Assembly (NCBI RefSeq): GCF_014211915.1
Contig: NZ_CP060039.1
Location: 1 to 64,000, forward strand
DNA: 64,000 bases
Source: Burkholderia cenocepacia
GTDB taxonomy: Bacteria; Pseudomonadota; Gammaproteobacteria; Burkholderiales; Burkholderiaceae
Reading direction: 5' to 3'
The notes under the pieces are model-generated. The model was not told the DNA's origin. It was given only the letters and a program-made list of their open reading frames with translations, and made no database searches. Positions within the stretch are counted from its first letter, which is position 1, and each line of letters opens with the position of its first letter. Position numbers and translations under genes: made by a program. Shown piece by piece: positions 8,451-17,511 of the stretch.

Positions 8451-9437
8451 ATGATCGAATTCGCTTTGTTCGGCGCGGGCAGGATCGGCAAGATCCACGC
8501 GGCGAATCTCGCGCGCCATCCGGGCGCAAAACTGAAGTACGTGATCGACCGGCATGCACCGTCGGCGGAAGCGCTCGCCCGCACGCACGACGCGCAGGTC
8601 GCCGACGTCGAGCGCGCGCTCGGCGATGCGTCGGTGCGGGCCGTCGTGATCGCATCGAGCACCGACACGCATGCGGACCTCATCATCGCGGCCGCGAACG
8701 CGGGCAAGGCCGTGTTCTGCGAGAAGCCGGTCGACCTCACCGTCGAGCGCTCGCGTGCGTGCGCGGACGTCGTGCGGCGCACCGGCGCGACCTGCATGAT
8801 CGGCTTCCAGCGCCGCTTCGACCCGACCTTCGCGGCGCTGAAGGCACGCGTGGAGCACGGCGAGATCGGCGCGCCGGAAATGCTGGTCGTCACGAGCCGC
8901 GATCCGGGCGCGCCGCCGGCCGATTACATCCGCAGCTCGGGCGGCATTTTCAAGGACATGCTGATCCACGACTTCGACGTGTTCCGCTGGATCCTCGGCG
9001 ACGAAGCGCAGACGCTGCACGCGACGGGCAGTTGCCTGACCGATCCGGCCGTGCACGACGCGGGCGACATCGATTCGACCGCCGTGACGATCCGCACGCG
9101 GCGCGGATTGCTGTGCCAGATCAACACGTCGCGGCGCGCGGCCTACGGCTACGACCAGCGCTTCGAACTGCTCGGCAGCCAAGGGATGCTGCTGGCCGGC
9201 AACGTGCGGCCGACCGAGGTGAGTGCCTGGCTCGCGGGCGGCATCGCGACCGACGTGCCGGAGCCGTTCTTTCTCGAACGCTACCGGCATGCGTATGCGG
9301 CCGAGATCGCGCATTTCGTCGACGCGCTGCGCGACGGCACGCCGGTCAGGACGACGATCGACGACGGGCTCGCCGCGCTCGAACTGGCCGAAGCCGCGAT
9401 GACGTCGTGGAAAACGGGGCGCGTGATCGAGCTGTGA
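8451..9437 (+). CDS. iolG: inositol 2-dehydrogenase-like oxidoreductase (Gfo/Idh/MocA family)
   Basis: NAD(P)-dependent dehydrogenase of 328 residues. An N-terminal Rossmann fold with GAGRIG (8-13) is followed by the family EKP motif (91-93) holding the catalytic lysine. The substrate-site DMLIHDFD segment (169-176) contains the catalytic His173. The sequence pattern is closest to myo-inositol 2-dehydrogenase IolG and rhizopine MocA. As the last gene of the rightward set it should oxidise a ring hydroxyl of the inositol-like compound released by the oxygenase. Other Gfo/Idh/MocA sugar dehydrogenases remain possible. Confidence 0.8.
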   Translation: MIEFALFGAGRIGKIHAANLARHPGAKLKYVIDRHAPSAEALARTHDAQVADVERALGDASVRAVVIASSTDTHADLIIAAANAGKAVFCEKPVDLTVERSRACADVVRRTGATCMIGFQRRFDPTFAALKARVEHGEIGAPEMLVVTSRDPGAPPADYIRSSGGIFKDMLIHDFDVFRWILGDEAQTLHATGSCLTDPAVHDAGDIDSTAVTIRTRRGLLCQINTSRRAAYGYDQRFELLGSQGMLLAGNVRPTEVSAWLAGGIATDVPEPFFLERYRHAYAAEIAHFVDALRDGTPVRTTIDDGLAALELAEAAMTSWKTGRVIEL

Positions 9438-9532
9438 CGCGGCAAACGGCGGCCGCGATCCGGGCAAGCGAGCCGCCGCTGCGCGAGCGGCGGCGCCCCG
9501 GCACGACCTGCCGCAACCTCACGGCGGCATCG

Positions 9533-9544
9533 GGCAAATTTGCC
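9533..9544. promoter_or_regulatory. perfect 12-bp palindrome before the HAD gene
   Basis: GGCAAATTTGCC is its own reverse complement and lies in the 188-base gap between the dehydrogenase gene and the HAD gene. It is embedded in a wider GGCGGCA...TGCCGCC repeat. The shape fits a dimeric repressor site. No regulator can be assigned. Confidence 0.35.
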
Positions 9545-9625
9545 GCCACGTCGCGCGGCATGCGCGTGAAAGCACGTATGATGACGAATCGATCGGCGTC
9601 GCCGATATCCCGCATTTTCATCACC

Positions 9626-10312
9626 ATGCTCGATCACCTCATCTGCGACTGCGACGGCGTGCTCGTCGACAGCGAAGTCATCGCCGACCGCGTACTGCTC
9701 GACACGCTGTCCGCCACGTTCCCGAACCTCGATTTCGAAGCCGCCGCGAAGTCGGCATTCGGCCAGCAGACGTCGCGCTTCCTCACCGGCATCGAATCCC
9801 GCTTCGGCATCGAAATGCCCGCCAACTTCATCGAGACCATCGAGCACAACATCGAGATCGCGCTCGCGCAATCGCTCGCGCCGATCAGCGGCGTGCGCGA
9901 CGCGCTGCTAAAGGTCACGCTGCCGGCCGCCGTCGTGTCGAACAGTCGGCTCGTGCGCGTGCGCAATTCGCTGAAGCGCGCGTCGCTCACCGAGATCTTC
10001 GGCGAGCGGGTGTTCAGTTCCGAACAGGTCGCGCGGCCGAAGCCCTACCCCGACGTCTACCTTCACGCGGCGCACACGCTCGGCGTCGAGCCGGCGCGCT
10101 GCGTCGTCGTCGAGGACAGCATTTCGGGGCTGAATGCCGCACGGGCGGCCGGGATGAAGACGATCGCGTTCGTCGGCGCGAGCCACATCCCCGACAACTA
10201 CGCGGACGCGCTGCGCGCGATGGGCATCACGCGGATCATGCGCAAGATGGACGAACTGCCGGCGCTCGTCGAAGCCGGCATGCGCGGCGAATTCGGCGAC
10301 GTGCAGTCCTGA
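9626..10312 (+). CDS. HAD-superfamily phosphatase (beta-phosphoglucomutase-like)
   Basis: Predicted cytosolic phosphohydrolase of 228 residues. The nucleophile motif DCDGV (D8, D10) is at the N-terminus. Motif II is SNS, and motif III/IV reads RPKPYPDVY and VVEDSISGLNAA. The alpha-helical cap lies between residues about 15 and 85. This is the subgroup of YniC/beta-phosphoglucomutase-like sugar phosphatases. I chose ATG 9626 since everything upstream in frame belongs to a shadow reading. It runs in the same direction as the inositol-type genes after a 188-base gap and may act on a sugar phosphate. A dedicated link to that pathway is not shown. Confidence 0.82.
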   Translation: MLDHLICDCDGVLVDSEVIADRVLLDTLSATFPNLDFEAAAKSAFGQQTSRFLTGIESRFGIEMPANFIETIEHNIEIALAQSLAPISGVRDALLKVTLPAAVVSNSRLVRVRNSLKRASLTEIFGERVFSSEQVARPKPYPDVYLHAAHTLGVEPARCVVVEDSISGLNAARAAGMKTIAFVGASHIPDNYADALRAMGITRIMRKMDELPALVEAGMRGEFGDVQS

Positions 10313-10322
10313 TCGTCATTCG

Positions 10323-10377
10323 GGCCGGATCGGTCGATCCGGCCGCGCCACGGGCGCGCGAACGCGCCCGCCTTTCC
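10323..10377. terminator. two tandem hairpins between convergent HAD and ribB genes
   Basis: The first hairpin pairs 10323-10331 with 10336-10344 (9 bp). The second pairs 10352-10358 with 10363-10369 (7 bp, CGAA tetraloop) and is followed by GCCTTTCCTT. They lie between stops facing each other, as expected for a bidirectional terminator. Confidence 0.6.
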
Positions 10378-10382
10378 TTCGC

Positions 10383-11093
10383 TCAGGCCGGCTCGCAGCA
10401 GCGTTCGCGCGCGGCCGCCAATGCCTCGCGGAACTCGACGAGTTCCGCGATCGTCAGCATCGGCAGCCCGTGCCGTCGCGCGAAGCGCTCGACATCGTCG
10501 CCGCGCGTCATCGTGCCGTCCGGATTCATCAGCTCGCACAGCACGCCGGCCGGCTTCAGGCCCGCGAGGATCGACAGGTCGACCGTGCCTTCGGTATGAC
10601 CGCGGCGCGCCAGCACGCCGCCCGGTTGCGCACGCAATGGAAACACGTGGCCGGGGCGCACGATGTCGTGCGGCTTCGCGCCGTCGGCGATCGCCGCGCG
10701 GATCGTCGTCACGCGATCGGCGGCCGACACACCGGTATGCACGCCTTCGCGCGCCTCGATCGAGACGGTGAACGCGGTGCCATTGCGGCTTTCGTTGGTC
10801 TGCACCATCGGCGGCAGTTCGAGCGCGCGCACCGTGTCGTCGGTCAGGCACAGGCAGACGATGCCGCTGCACTCGCGGATCAGCAGCGCCATCGTCTCGG
10901 GCGTGATGCGCTCGGCGGCGACGATCAGGTCGGCTTCGTTCTCGCGGTCGTGGTCGTCCTGCAGCACGACCGCGCGGCCGGCACGCATCGCGTCGAGCGC
11001 GGCGGCGATGCGCGGCGGCACCGGTTCGGCATCCAGCAGGGGGAGATCGGCAAAGGCGTCGGCAGGCGCCGACGAAACGGACATCAAGGACAT
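10383..11093 (-). CDS. ribB: 3,4-dihydroxy-2-butanone 4-phosphate synthase RibB
   Basis: Converts ribulose 5-phosphate to 3,4-dihydroxy-2-butanone 4-phosphate and formate, the four-carbon precursor of riboflavin. It has 236 residues from ATG 11093, chosen because GAGGAG sits 8 bases upstream. Family motifs include [12 protein letters not shown] (45-56) with the acidic metal ligands, and [11 protein letters not shown] near the active site. There is no GTP cyclohydrolase II domain, so this is stand-alone RibB and not a RibBA fusion. An FMN riboswitch precedes it, so flavin excess should switch it off. Confidence 0.96.
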   Translation of the reverse strand: MSLMSVSSAPADAFADLPLLDAEPVPPRIAAALDAMRAGRAVVLQDDHDRENEADLIVAAERITPETMALLIRECSGIVCLCLTDDTVRALELPPMVQTNESRNGTAFTVSIEAREGVHTGVSAADRVTTIRAAIADGAKPHDIVRPGHVFPLRAQPGGVLARRGHTEGTVDLSILAGLKPAGVLCELMNPDGTMTRGDDVERFARRHGLPMLTIAELVEFREALAAARERCCEPA

Positions 11094-11165
11094 GTGAAAC
11101 GCTCCTCGCAAATACGATTAGGGCGAAAAACGTTTCAGGGCATTGCAAACAGACAGAACGACAAC

Positions 11166-11190
11166 CCGCTTCGCATGCAGCGCGAAGCGG
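11166..11190 (-). terminator. probable expression platform hairpin of the ribB riboswitch
   Basis: Read leftward, a perfect 9-bp stem (11182-11190 with 11166-11174) and 7-base loop follow the aptamer by about 25 bases. A U-rich stretch comes next. This fits transcription termination when FMN is bound. The U-run is interrupted, so efficiency is uncertain. Confidence 0.5.
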
Positions 11191-11214
11191 CCCTGACGGA
11201 CATGACTATCTGCA

Positions 11215-11354
11215 CATCTTCTCTCATCCGGACTGTGACCGTCGGCTCTGGCATTCGACCAGATCTGCTGACCCCGCGCGGATGCGCGGGCGCTCGCGGG
11301 CTCGCCGGCTTACGCCAGCCTACCGCCGGTGGGGAATTTCGCCCCGCCCTGAAG
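11215..11354 (-). promoter_or_regulatory. FMN riboswitch (RFN element) upstream of ribB
   Basis: Read on the minus strand, the region shows the RFN consensus in order. The 5' stem begins near CTTCAGGGCGGGG. It is followed by GAAATTCCCCACCGGCGGTA, an AGCCCGCGAGC arm, CAGATCTGGTCGAATGCCAGAG, CCGACGGTCACAGTCCGGAT and the closing AGAGAAGA. The variable arm is the GC-rich hairpin around 11275-11300. The ribB start lies about 120 bases downstream. Confidence 0.94.
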
Positions 11355-11547
11355 ACGCACTGATTGCCGGACGGGAACGCCCCGTCACCGGCGGGCCAAG
11401 CATACAACAGCCGCGCACGACGCGCAGCCAACTACCGGTAAAACCTTACTGACGACCCCGTCTAACGGCATCGCCCGAACGGCCGGCGGGCGATCCCGCG
11501 ACCCCGCGACCATCCGGGAACGCAGTCGCGCCGCGCGGCCCGCGCGA

Positions 11548-12234
11548 TCAGTTGACGGCCGCGTGCGCCGCGTCGGGCACGAGCCAGCGCGGCGGCACCT
11601 CCGGGCTCACCGTCACGCGGAACGCACGCGCTTCGCTGTCGCCCGGGTTGCGCAGGCTGTACGGCTGGTCGGCGTCGAACACGATCGCGTCGCCGGTCGC
11701 GAGCAACTGGCGGCGGTCGTGCACGCTGACTTCGAGCGTGCCTTCGCTGACGACCAGGTTGACCGTCGTGCCGGGCGCGCGGCGCGCGCCGGGCTCCGTA
11801 TGCAGCGGTGCGATCCGCAGCTCGTGGAATTCGGCCGCGGCCGGCTCGCCTTCCGGGTACAGCGCACGCGCCGAGAAACGGCCGTTCGAGCTGACCACGC
11901 GCGACGCGCGCTCGGCCGCCAGGTGCTCGAAACCGTTCACCGCATGGCGCCGCAGGAACGCGGCGACCGACACCTTCAGTGCCGCCGCGATCTTGCAAAG
12001 CACCTTGATCGACGGCACGCTGCGCGCCGATTCGATCTGCGCGAGCATCGCGCGCGACACGCCGGACAGCCGCGCGAGCGCGTCGAGCGACAGTTGCCGC
12101 TCGGCGCGCAAGCGCGCGAGATTCACGCCGACGACTTGCTCGAGGACGTCGAGCGACGCGGAGCCGCGCCCGTCGGCGGCATTGCCGGACTCGAAGGAAG
12201 ACACGTCGCGCACGAGCGCCAGGGATGAAGACAT
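11548..12234 (-). CDS. XRE-family transcriptional regulator with C-terminal cupin domain
   Basis: Predicted DNA-binding regulator of 228 residues. A Cro/C1-type helix-turn-helix occupies about residues 36-90 (SLDALARLSGVSRAMLAQIE). A small beta-barrel cupin sensor domain lies at about 145-215. The acidic and Gly-rich positions typical of cupin ligand binding (LLATGDAIVFDADQPYSLRN) are visible. It is preceded by a 35-residue tail of low conservation, and a start nearer the HTH cannot be excluded. Its neighbours are the ribB riboswitch region and an MFS exporter gene. Its target is unknown. A weak hairpin lies at 11470-11494 beyond its stop. Confidence 0.85.
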   Translation of the reverse strand: MSSSLALVRDVSSFESGNAADGRGSASLDVLEQVVGVNLARLRAERQLSLDALARLSGVSRAMLAQIESARSVPSIKVLCKIAAALKVSVAAFLRRHAVNGFEHLAAERASRVVSSNGRFSARALYPEGEPAAAEFHELRIAPLHTEPGARRAPGTTVNLVVSEGTLEVSVHDRRQLLATGDAIVFDADQPYSLRNPGDSEARAFRVTVSPEVPPRWLVPDAAHAAVN

Positions 12235-12453
12235 AGCATTGCCTCCGGGCCGCTGCGCGGCCCTGCGTAGGGGTAAGCCGGAACAGGAATCGGGTTGCGC
12301 CGGTCATTGGCGCGTATCGAGACGCTATCACCCGGCCTGGCACGGGCAAACGAAGTTATCTTCACACCGTTATCAGCATCGCGGAGGAATACGTTTCTCG
12401 CGAACCTTTTCCTGCCGCTATGGCGTCGCCGCGCAAGGCGTCGTGGCGACCGC

Positions 12454-13629
12454 TTACTGCGCCGCCGGCGCCGCCCCGCGCGCCGGGCCGCGCGTGTCGA
12501 GCCGCATCGCGAGCCACGTGACGACCAGCGCCGCGAACGTCACCGCGACCGCGACCCACGGCAGCGCATCGAGCGCGAAGCCGTGTTCCAGCGCGAGGCC
12601 GCCAAGCCACGCGCCGCCCGCATTGCCGACGTTGAACGCGCCGATGTTCAGCGTCGACGCCAGATGCGGCGCGCTCGCGGCCTTCTCGACCACGCGCGCC
12701 TGCAGCGGCGGCACCGTCGCGAACGCGGCGATCCCCCAGATGAATACGGTCACGGCGGCCGCGACCGGCAGGTGGCTCGTCTTCGCGAACACGGCCATCA
12801 CGGCCATCAGCGCGACGAGGATCGCGATCAGCGACGGCATCAGCGCGCGGTCGGCGAGCTTGCCGCCGATCGTATTGCCGATCGTCAGCCCCGCGCCGAA
12901 CAGCACGAGGATCAGCGCGACCGCGCGCGGCGAGTAACCCGACACGGTCTCGAGAATCGGCGCGATGTACGTGAACACGACGAACACGCCGCCGAAGCCG
13001 AGCACCGTCATCAGCAGCGCGAGCCACACCTGCGGCTCCTTCAGCACGCGCACTTCGTGGCCGAGGCCGACCGGCCCGCTGTCGTGGCGGTTCGGCACCA
13101 GCGCGGCCACGCCGCCGAGCGCCAGCACGCCGAGCGCGGCGACGATCCAGAACGACGCGCGCCAGCCGAGCAACTGGCCGACGAACGTGCCGAACGGCAC
13201 GCCGAGCACGTTCGACAGCGTGAGCCCGGTGAACATCAGCGCGATCGCGCTTGCGCGCTTGTCGGCCGGCACGAGCGACGCGGCGACCACCGCGCCGATG
13301 CCGAAGAACGAGCCGTGCGCGAACGACGTGACGACGCGCGCGACCATCAGCATCGCGTAGCCGGACGCGGTCGCGCACAGCACGTTGCCGACGATGAAGA
13401 TCCCCATCAGCAACTGCAGCGCGACCTTGCGCGGCATGCGGCTCGTCAGCACCGCGAGCAGCGGCGCGCCGACCGCGACGCCGAGCGCGTAGCCGGTGAC
13501 GAGCAGGCCGGCCGACGGCAGCGACACGGCGAGGTCGTGCGCGACTTCGGGCAGCAGGCCCATGATGATGAATTCGGTGGTGCCGATGGCGAAGGCGCTG
13601 ATCGCGAGCGCCAGGAGCGGAATGGGCAT
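12454..13629 (-). CDS. MFS transporter, DHA1-type sugar/drug efflux family (YdhP/AraJ-like)
   Basis: Inner-membrane proton-driven exporter of 391 residues with about 12 hydrophobic segments. The N-terminal ISAFAIGTTEFIIMGLLPEV is the signature of the AraJ/NepI/YdhP branch, and LTSRMPRK is the conserved cytoplasmic loop 2-3. Start ATG 13629 places transmembrane segment 1 at the N-terminus. A much longer open frame extends upstream to 17487, but it only mirrors miaB and phoH on the other strand. It is divergent from a LysR gene 147 bases away, which is the usual arrangement for a LysR-controlled exporter. The substrate is unknown. Confidence 0.88.
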   Translation of the reverse strand: MPIPLLALAISAFAIGTTEFIIMGLLPEVAHDLAVSLPSAGLLVTGYALGVAVGAPLLAVLTSRMPRKVALQLLMGIFIVGNVLCATASGYAMLMVARVVTSFAHGSFFGIGAVVAASLVPADKRASAIALMFTGLTLSNVLGVPFGTFVGQLLGWRASFWIVAALGVLALGGVAALVPNRHDSGPVGLGHEVRVLKEPQVWLALLMTVLGFGGVFVVFTYIAPILETVSGYSPRAVALILVLFGAGLTIGNTIGGKLADRALMPSLIAILVALMAVMAVFAKTSHLPVAAAVTVFIWGIAAFATVPPLQARVVEKAASAPHLASTLNIGAFNVGNAGGAWLGGLALEHGFALDALPWVAVAVTFAALVVTWLAMRLDTRGPARGAAPAAQ

Positions 13630-13742
13630 GACGTTCTCCGGAAGGCGGCGGCCGCGGCGCCGCGTCGGTGCCGCACCGCACAAGAAAGCGGGATGTGCGC
13701 GCATTGTCCCGAAGACGCCTATATTTGATAATTGGCGTGACA

Positions 13743-13759
13743 TTTGAACCATTTTCAAA
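13743..13759. promoter_or_regulatory. candidate LysR-type binding site
   Basis: TTTGAA (13743-13748) and TTCAAA (13754-13759) form an inverted repeat around five bases and contain the T-N11-A pattern of LysR regulators. It lies in the AT-rich gap between the divergent MFS and LysR genes, just before the LysR start. Confidence 0.5.
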
Positions 13760-13776
13760 AATTTCTGGAAAATCGC

Positions 13777-14709
13777 ATGGACCGACTGGGCGATATCCGG
13801 CTGTTCGTCGAGGCGGCGGAACTGGGCAGCCTGTCCGCCGCCGGGCGCAAGCTGAACCTCACGCCGGCCGCCGCGAGCGCGAGGCTTGCAAAACTCGAGG
13901 CGAAGATCGCGACGCGGCTGTTCGAGCGCTCGACGCGGCAATTGCGGCTCACCGACGAAGGCAAGCTGTACCTGAACTGCTGCCGCCAGGCGCTGCAGGC
14001 GCTCGACGACGCGGATGCGATGCTGCAGGAAGGCCGCAACGTCGTGAGCGGCAAGGTGCGGCTGTCGTCGACGTCCGATTTCGGCCGCCACCAGTTGCTC
14101 GACTGGCTCCACGAATTCACGACGCTGCATCCGGGCGTCACGTTCTCGCTGACGGCGTCCGATTCGTCGTCGAACCTGTGGCAGGACGAGATCGACCTCG
14201 CGATCCGCTTCGCCGCGCCGCCCGACGGCGCGCTGATCGCCCGCCGGCTCGCGACCAACCGGCGCGTGCTGTGCGCGGCGCCGTCGTTCGTCGAACGACA
14301 TGGCCTGCCGGCCGATCCGCACGATCTGGCCCGCTTTCCATGCAACGTGATCACGATCGCATCCGGTCCGATGAACACCTGGCATTTCACGCGCGGCGAC
14401 GAAGTGCAGATCCACACGGTGCCGGTATCGACCGCGTTCGAGACCAACGACGGCGGCCTCACGCGCGAATGGACGCTGCGCGGCCACGGCATTGCGCTGA
14501 AGTCGCTGTGGGACATCGCCGACGACGTCCGCGCGGGCCGGCTGCGCGTGCTGCTGCCCGACTGGCGGCACCAGGACGCGCCGCTGCACGCGATCTATCA
14601 CAGCAAGCGCTACATGGCGCCGCGCGTGCGCGTGCTGCTCGACTTTCTCGCCGAGCGCTTCGCCCGTGAGGAAGCCGCGCTCGACGACCTGCTGAATGCG
14701 TGCCATTGA
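13777..14709 (+). CDS. LysR-family transcriptional regulator
   Basis: Regulator of 310 residues. The N-terminal winged helix-turn-helix (residues about 2-60: FVEAAELGSLSAAGRKLNLTPAAASARLAKLE) is typical of the family. The remainder is the periplasmic-binding-like effector domain. Start ATG 13777 gives the standard MDRLGDIRLF N-terminus; an in-frame TTG at 13744 is less likely. It is divergent from the MFS exporter gene and probably controls it and itself. The inducer is unknown. Confidence 0.9.
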   Translation: MDRLGDIRLFVEAAELGSLSAAGRKLNLTPAAASARLAKLEAKIATRLFERSTRQLRLTDEGKLYLNCCRQALQALDDADAMLQEGRNVVSGKVRLSSTSDFGRHQLLDWLHEFTTLHPGVTFSLTASDSSSNLWQDEIDLAIRFAAPPDGALIARRLATNRRVLCAAPSFVERHGLPADPHDLARFPCNVITIASGPMNTWHFTRGDEVQIHTVPVSTAFETNDGGLTREWTLRGHGIALKSLWDIADDVRAGRLRVLLPDWRHQDAPLHAIYHSKRYMAPRVRVLLDFLAERFAREEAALDDLLNACH

Positions 14710-14792
14710 TGGCCGCTCCTTGGGGGGTCGGAACCCTGGAGCCGGCGTCGCGCGCCCGCAACCGGGCGGCCGCCCGTCGTGGCACGAAAAGC

Positions 14793-14798
14793 TATAAT
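14793..14798 (+). promoter_or_regulatory. consensus -10 element upstream of miaB
   Basis: An exact TATAAT lies about 120 bases before the miaB start in an otherwise GC-rich gap (14710-14916). No good -35 is visible at 17 bases. It probably drives miaB and phoH. Confidence 0.5.
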
Positions 14799-14916
14799 GG
14801 AAGGCTTTCCCGACGGCCTTTCCTGCCCGATGCGCGCGATTCGCGTGCCGCGCCCGACCGTCCCGATTCACCCTTGACGACGCCCCCAGGTCAACCACTG
14901 CGAACGGCGAATCCCC

Positions 14917-16290
14917 ATGACCAAGAAAGTTTACGTAAAGACCTTCGGCTGCCAGATGAACGAGTACGACTCGGACAAGATGGTGGACGTGCTCAATGCG
15001 GCCGAAGGCCTCGAAAAGACCGACACGCCGGAAGACGCGGACATCATCCTGTTCAACACGTGCTCGGTGCGCGAGAAGGCGCAGGAGAAGGTGTTCTCCG
15101 ATCTCGGCCGCGTGCGCGAGCTGAAGGAAGCGAAGCCGGGCCTGCTGATTGGCGTCGGCGGCTGCGTCGCGAGCCAGGAAGGTGCGTCGATCGTGTCGCG
15201 CGCACCGTACGTCGACCTCGTGTTCGGCCCGCAAACCTTGCACCGCCTGCCGCAGATGATCGACGCGCGCCGCGCGAGCGGCCGCGCGCAGGTCGACATC
15301 ACGTTCCCCGAAATCGAGAAGTTCGACCATCTGCCGCCCGCGCGCGTCGAGGGGCCGAGCGCGTTCGTGTCGATCATGGAAGGCTGCTCGAAGTACTGCA
15401 GCTACTGCGTGGTGCCGTACACGCGCGGCGATGAAGTGTCGCGCCCGCTCGACGACGTGCTGACCGAAGTGGCCGGCCTCGCCGACCAGGGCGTGCGCGA
15501 AGTCACGCTGCTCGGCCAGAACGTGAACGCCTATCGCGGCGTGCTGACGGCCGGTTCGACCGACATCGCCGATTTCGCGACGCTGATCGAATACGTCGCC
15601 GACATCCCCGGCATCGAGCGGATCCGCTACACGACGTCGCACCCGAAGGAATTCACGCAGCGCCTGATCGACACGTACGCGAAGGTGCCGAAGCTCGTGA
15701 GCCACCTGCACCTGCCGGTCCAGCACGGCTCCGACCGCATCCTGATGGCGATGAAGCGCGGCTACACGGTGCTCGAATACAAGTCGGTGATCCGCAAGCT
15801 GCGCGCGATCCGCCCCGACCTGTCGCTGTCGACCGACATGATCGTCGGCTTCCCCGGCGAGACCGAGGACGATTTCGACAAGATGATGGCGCTCGTGCAC
15901 GAGATGGGCTACGACACCAGCTTCTCGTTCATCTACAGCCCGCGCCCCGGCACGCCGGCCGCGAACCTCGCCGACGACACGCCGCGCGAAGTGAAGCTCA
16001 AACGCCTGCAACATCTGCAGGCGACGATCGAGGAGAACGTCGCGCGCATCAGCCAGTCGATGGTGGGGAAGGTCGAGCGAATCCTCGTCGAGGGCCCGTC
16101 GCGCAAGGACCCGAACGAGCTCGCGGGCCGCACCGAGAACAACCGCGTGGTGAATTTCCCGGCGCCGCTTGCGTCGCACCCGCGCCTGATCGGCCAGATG
16201 ATCGACGTGAAGATCAACCATGCGTATCCGCACTCGCTGCGCGGCGAGCTCGTGCTCGTCAGCGACGACGCGAGCACGGCCACCCACTGA
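14917..16290 (+). CDS. miaB: tRNA-2-methylthio-N6-dimethylallyladenosine synthase MiaB
   Basis: Radical-SAM methylthiotransferase that adds a 2-methylthio group to i6A37 of tRNAs reading UNN codons. It has 457 residues. The N-terminal UPF0004 domain holds the second [4Fe-4S] cluster (C12, C49, C83). The radical-SAM cluster is C157-x3-C161-x2-C164 (CSKYCSYC), and the C-terminal TRAM domain follows at about residues 380-445. It is first in the conserved miaB-ybeZ-ybeY-ybeX-lnt neighbourhood, 33 bases before phoH. Confidence 0.97.
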   Translation: MTKKVYVKTFGCQMNEYDSDKMVDVLNAAEGLEKTDTPEDADIILFNTCSVREKAQEKVFSDLGRVRELKEAKPGLLIGVGGCVASQEGASIVSRAPYVDLVFGPQTLHRLPQMIDARRASGRAQVDITFPEIEKFDHLPPARVEGPSAFVSIMEGCSKYCSYCVVPYTRGDEVSRPLDDVLTEVAGLADQGVREVTLLGQNVNAYRGVLTAGSTDIADFATLIEYVADIPGIERIRYTTSHPKEFTQRLIDTYAKVPKLVSHLHLPVQHGSDRILMAMKRGYTVLEYKSVIRKLRAIRPDLSLSTDMIVGFPGETEDDFDKMMALVHEMGYDTSFSFIYSPRPGTPAANLADDTPREVKLKRLQHLQATIEENVARISQSMVGKVERILVEGPSRKDPNELAGRTENNRVVNFPAPLASHPRLIGQMIDVKINHAYPHSLRGELVLVSDDASTATH

Positions 16291-16323
16291 CCGACTGACG
16301 CCCGACAGGAGCCCGACGCTACT

Positions 16324-17370
16324 TTGAAGACCGTCCAAGCACTGGAATTCACCGCCCCGCGCGATGACAACGCGCGCCTCGCCAACCTCTGCGGCCCGCT
16401 CGACGAGAACCTGCGGCAGATCGAACAGGCGCTCGACGTCACGCTCGCGCGACGCGGCCACCGGATCACGATCCGCGGGCGCGGCGCCAAGCTCGCGCTC
16501 GCGGCGCTCGAAAACTTCTACAACCGCGCGCGCGATCCGCTGTCGGTCGACGACATCCAGCTCGCGCTGGTCGAAGTGCGCCATACGGCCGGCAACGGCC
16601 GCCAGGACACGGTCGACGTGCGCTTTCGCGGCGATCCCGATCATCCGTTCGACGAACCCGTCGCGCAGCTCGACGCCAGCGAGCCGGAGGAAGAGCCGGG
16701 GCCGAAGCTCTATACGCGGCGCGCCGACCTGCGCGGCCGCACGCCCGCCCAGCGCGAATACCTGAAGCAGATCCTGCAGCACGACGTGACGTTCGGCATC
16801 GGGCCGGCCGGCACCGGCAAGACCTACCTCGCGGTCGCGTGCGCAGTCGATGCGCTCGAGCGCGACCAGGTCAAGCGGATCGTGCTGACGCGCCCGGCCG
16901 TCGAGGCCGGCGAGCGGCTCGGCTTCCTGCCGGGCGATCTCGCGCAGAAGGTCGACCCGTACCTGCGGCCGCTGTACGACGCGCTGTACGACCTGCTCGG
17001 CTTCGACAAGACGGCCAAGATGTTCGAGCGTCAGATGATCGAGATCGCGCCGCTCGCGTACATGCGCGGCCGCACGCTGAACCACGCGTTCATCATCCTC
17101 GACGAGGCGCAGAACACGACGCCCGAGCAGATGAAGATGTTCCTCACGCGGATCGGCTTCGGCTCGAAGGCGGTCGTGACCGGCGACACGAGCCAGGTCG
17201 ACCTGCCGCGCGGCCACAAGAGCGGCCTCGTCGAGGCGCAGCAGGTACTCGGCGGCGTGCGCGGCATCGCGCTCACGCGCTTCACGAGCGCGGACGTGGT
17301 GCGCCATCCGCTCGTCGCGCGCATCGTCGAGGCGTACGACGAATTCCACGCGCAGCACCAGGACGGCTGA
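16324..17370 (+). CDS. phoH: PhoH-family ATPase YbeZ
   Basis: PhoH-like P-loop ATPase of 348 residues that associates with YbeY in ribosomal RNA processing. Walker A is [11 protein letters not shown] and Walker B is ILDEAQNT. The first ~110 residues are the N-terminal nucleic-acid-binding region. Translation appears to start at TTG 16324, preceded by AGGAG. This start gives the family N-terminus [21 protein letters not shown], and no ATG upstream is in frame. It lies between miaB and ybeY; a terminator follows, so ybeY probably has its own promoter. Confidence 0.93.
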   Translation: MKTVQALEFTAPRDDNARLANLCGPLDENLRQIEQALDVTLARRGHRITIRGRGAKLALAALENFYNRARDPLSVDDIQLALVEVRHTAGNGRQDTVDVRFRGDPDHPFDEPVAQLDASEPEEEPGPKLYTRRADLRGRTPAQREYLKQILQHDVTFGIGPAGTGKTYLAVACAVDALERDQVKRIVLTRPAVEAGERLGFLPGDLAQKVDPYLRPLYDALYDLLGFDKTAKMFERQMIEIAPLAYMRGRTLNHAFIILDEAQNTTPEQMKMFLTRIGFGSKAVVTGDTSQVDLPRGHKSGLVEAQQVLGGVRGIALTRFTSADVVRHPLVARIVEAYDEFHAQHQDG

Positions 17371-17395
17371 GCGGCGGCGCCTGCGCGCTGCCCCG

Positions 17396-17429
17396 GCCCG
17401 GCCCGCCAGACGGCGCGCCGGGCTTTTTT
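17396..17429 (+). terminator. Rho-independent terminator after phoH
   Basis: A 7-bp stem (17396-17402 with 17417-17423), with extra pairing in its loop, is followed directly by six T residues at 17424-17429. Confidence 0.8.
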
Positions 17430-17472
17430 CCGCCCGTACGCAGCCGGTCCGAATTCGGGCGCGATCGGCCGT

Positions 17473-17484
17473 TTGGTGTATCCT
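17473..17484 (+). promoter_or_regulatory. candidate ybeY promoter -10 motif (TTGGTGTATCCT)
   Basis: This 12-mer ends in a plausible -10 (TATCCT, 17479-17484) 27 bases before the ybeY start. The identical 12-mer occurs at 19407-19418 before corC. A TTCGGG at 17454 could be a poor -35. Confidence 0.45.
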
Positions 17485-17511
17485 CAACGCGTCCCAATCG
17501 CCGTACGCGTC

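Noticed and set aside
12454..17487. A 1677-codon open frame on the minus strand
   Set aside because: Only its last 391 codons are a real gene (the MFS exporter). The rest mirrors miaB and phoH and is a product of GC-rich third positions.
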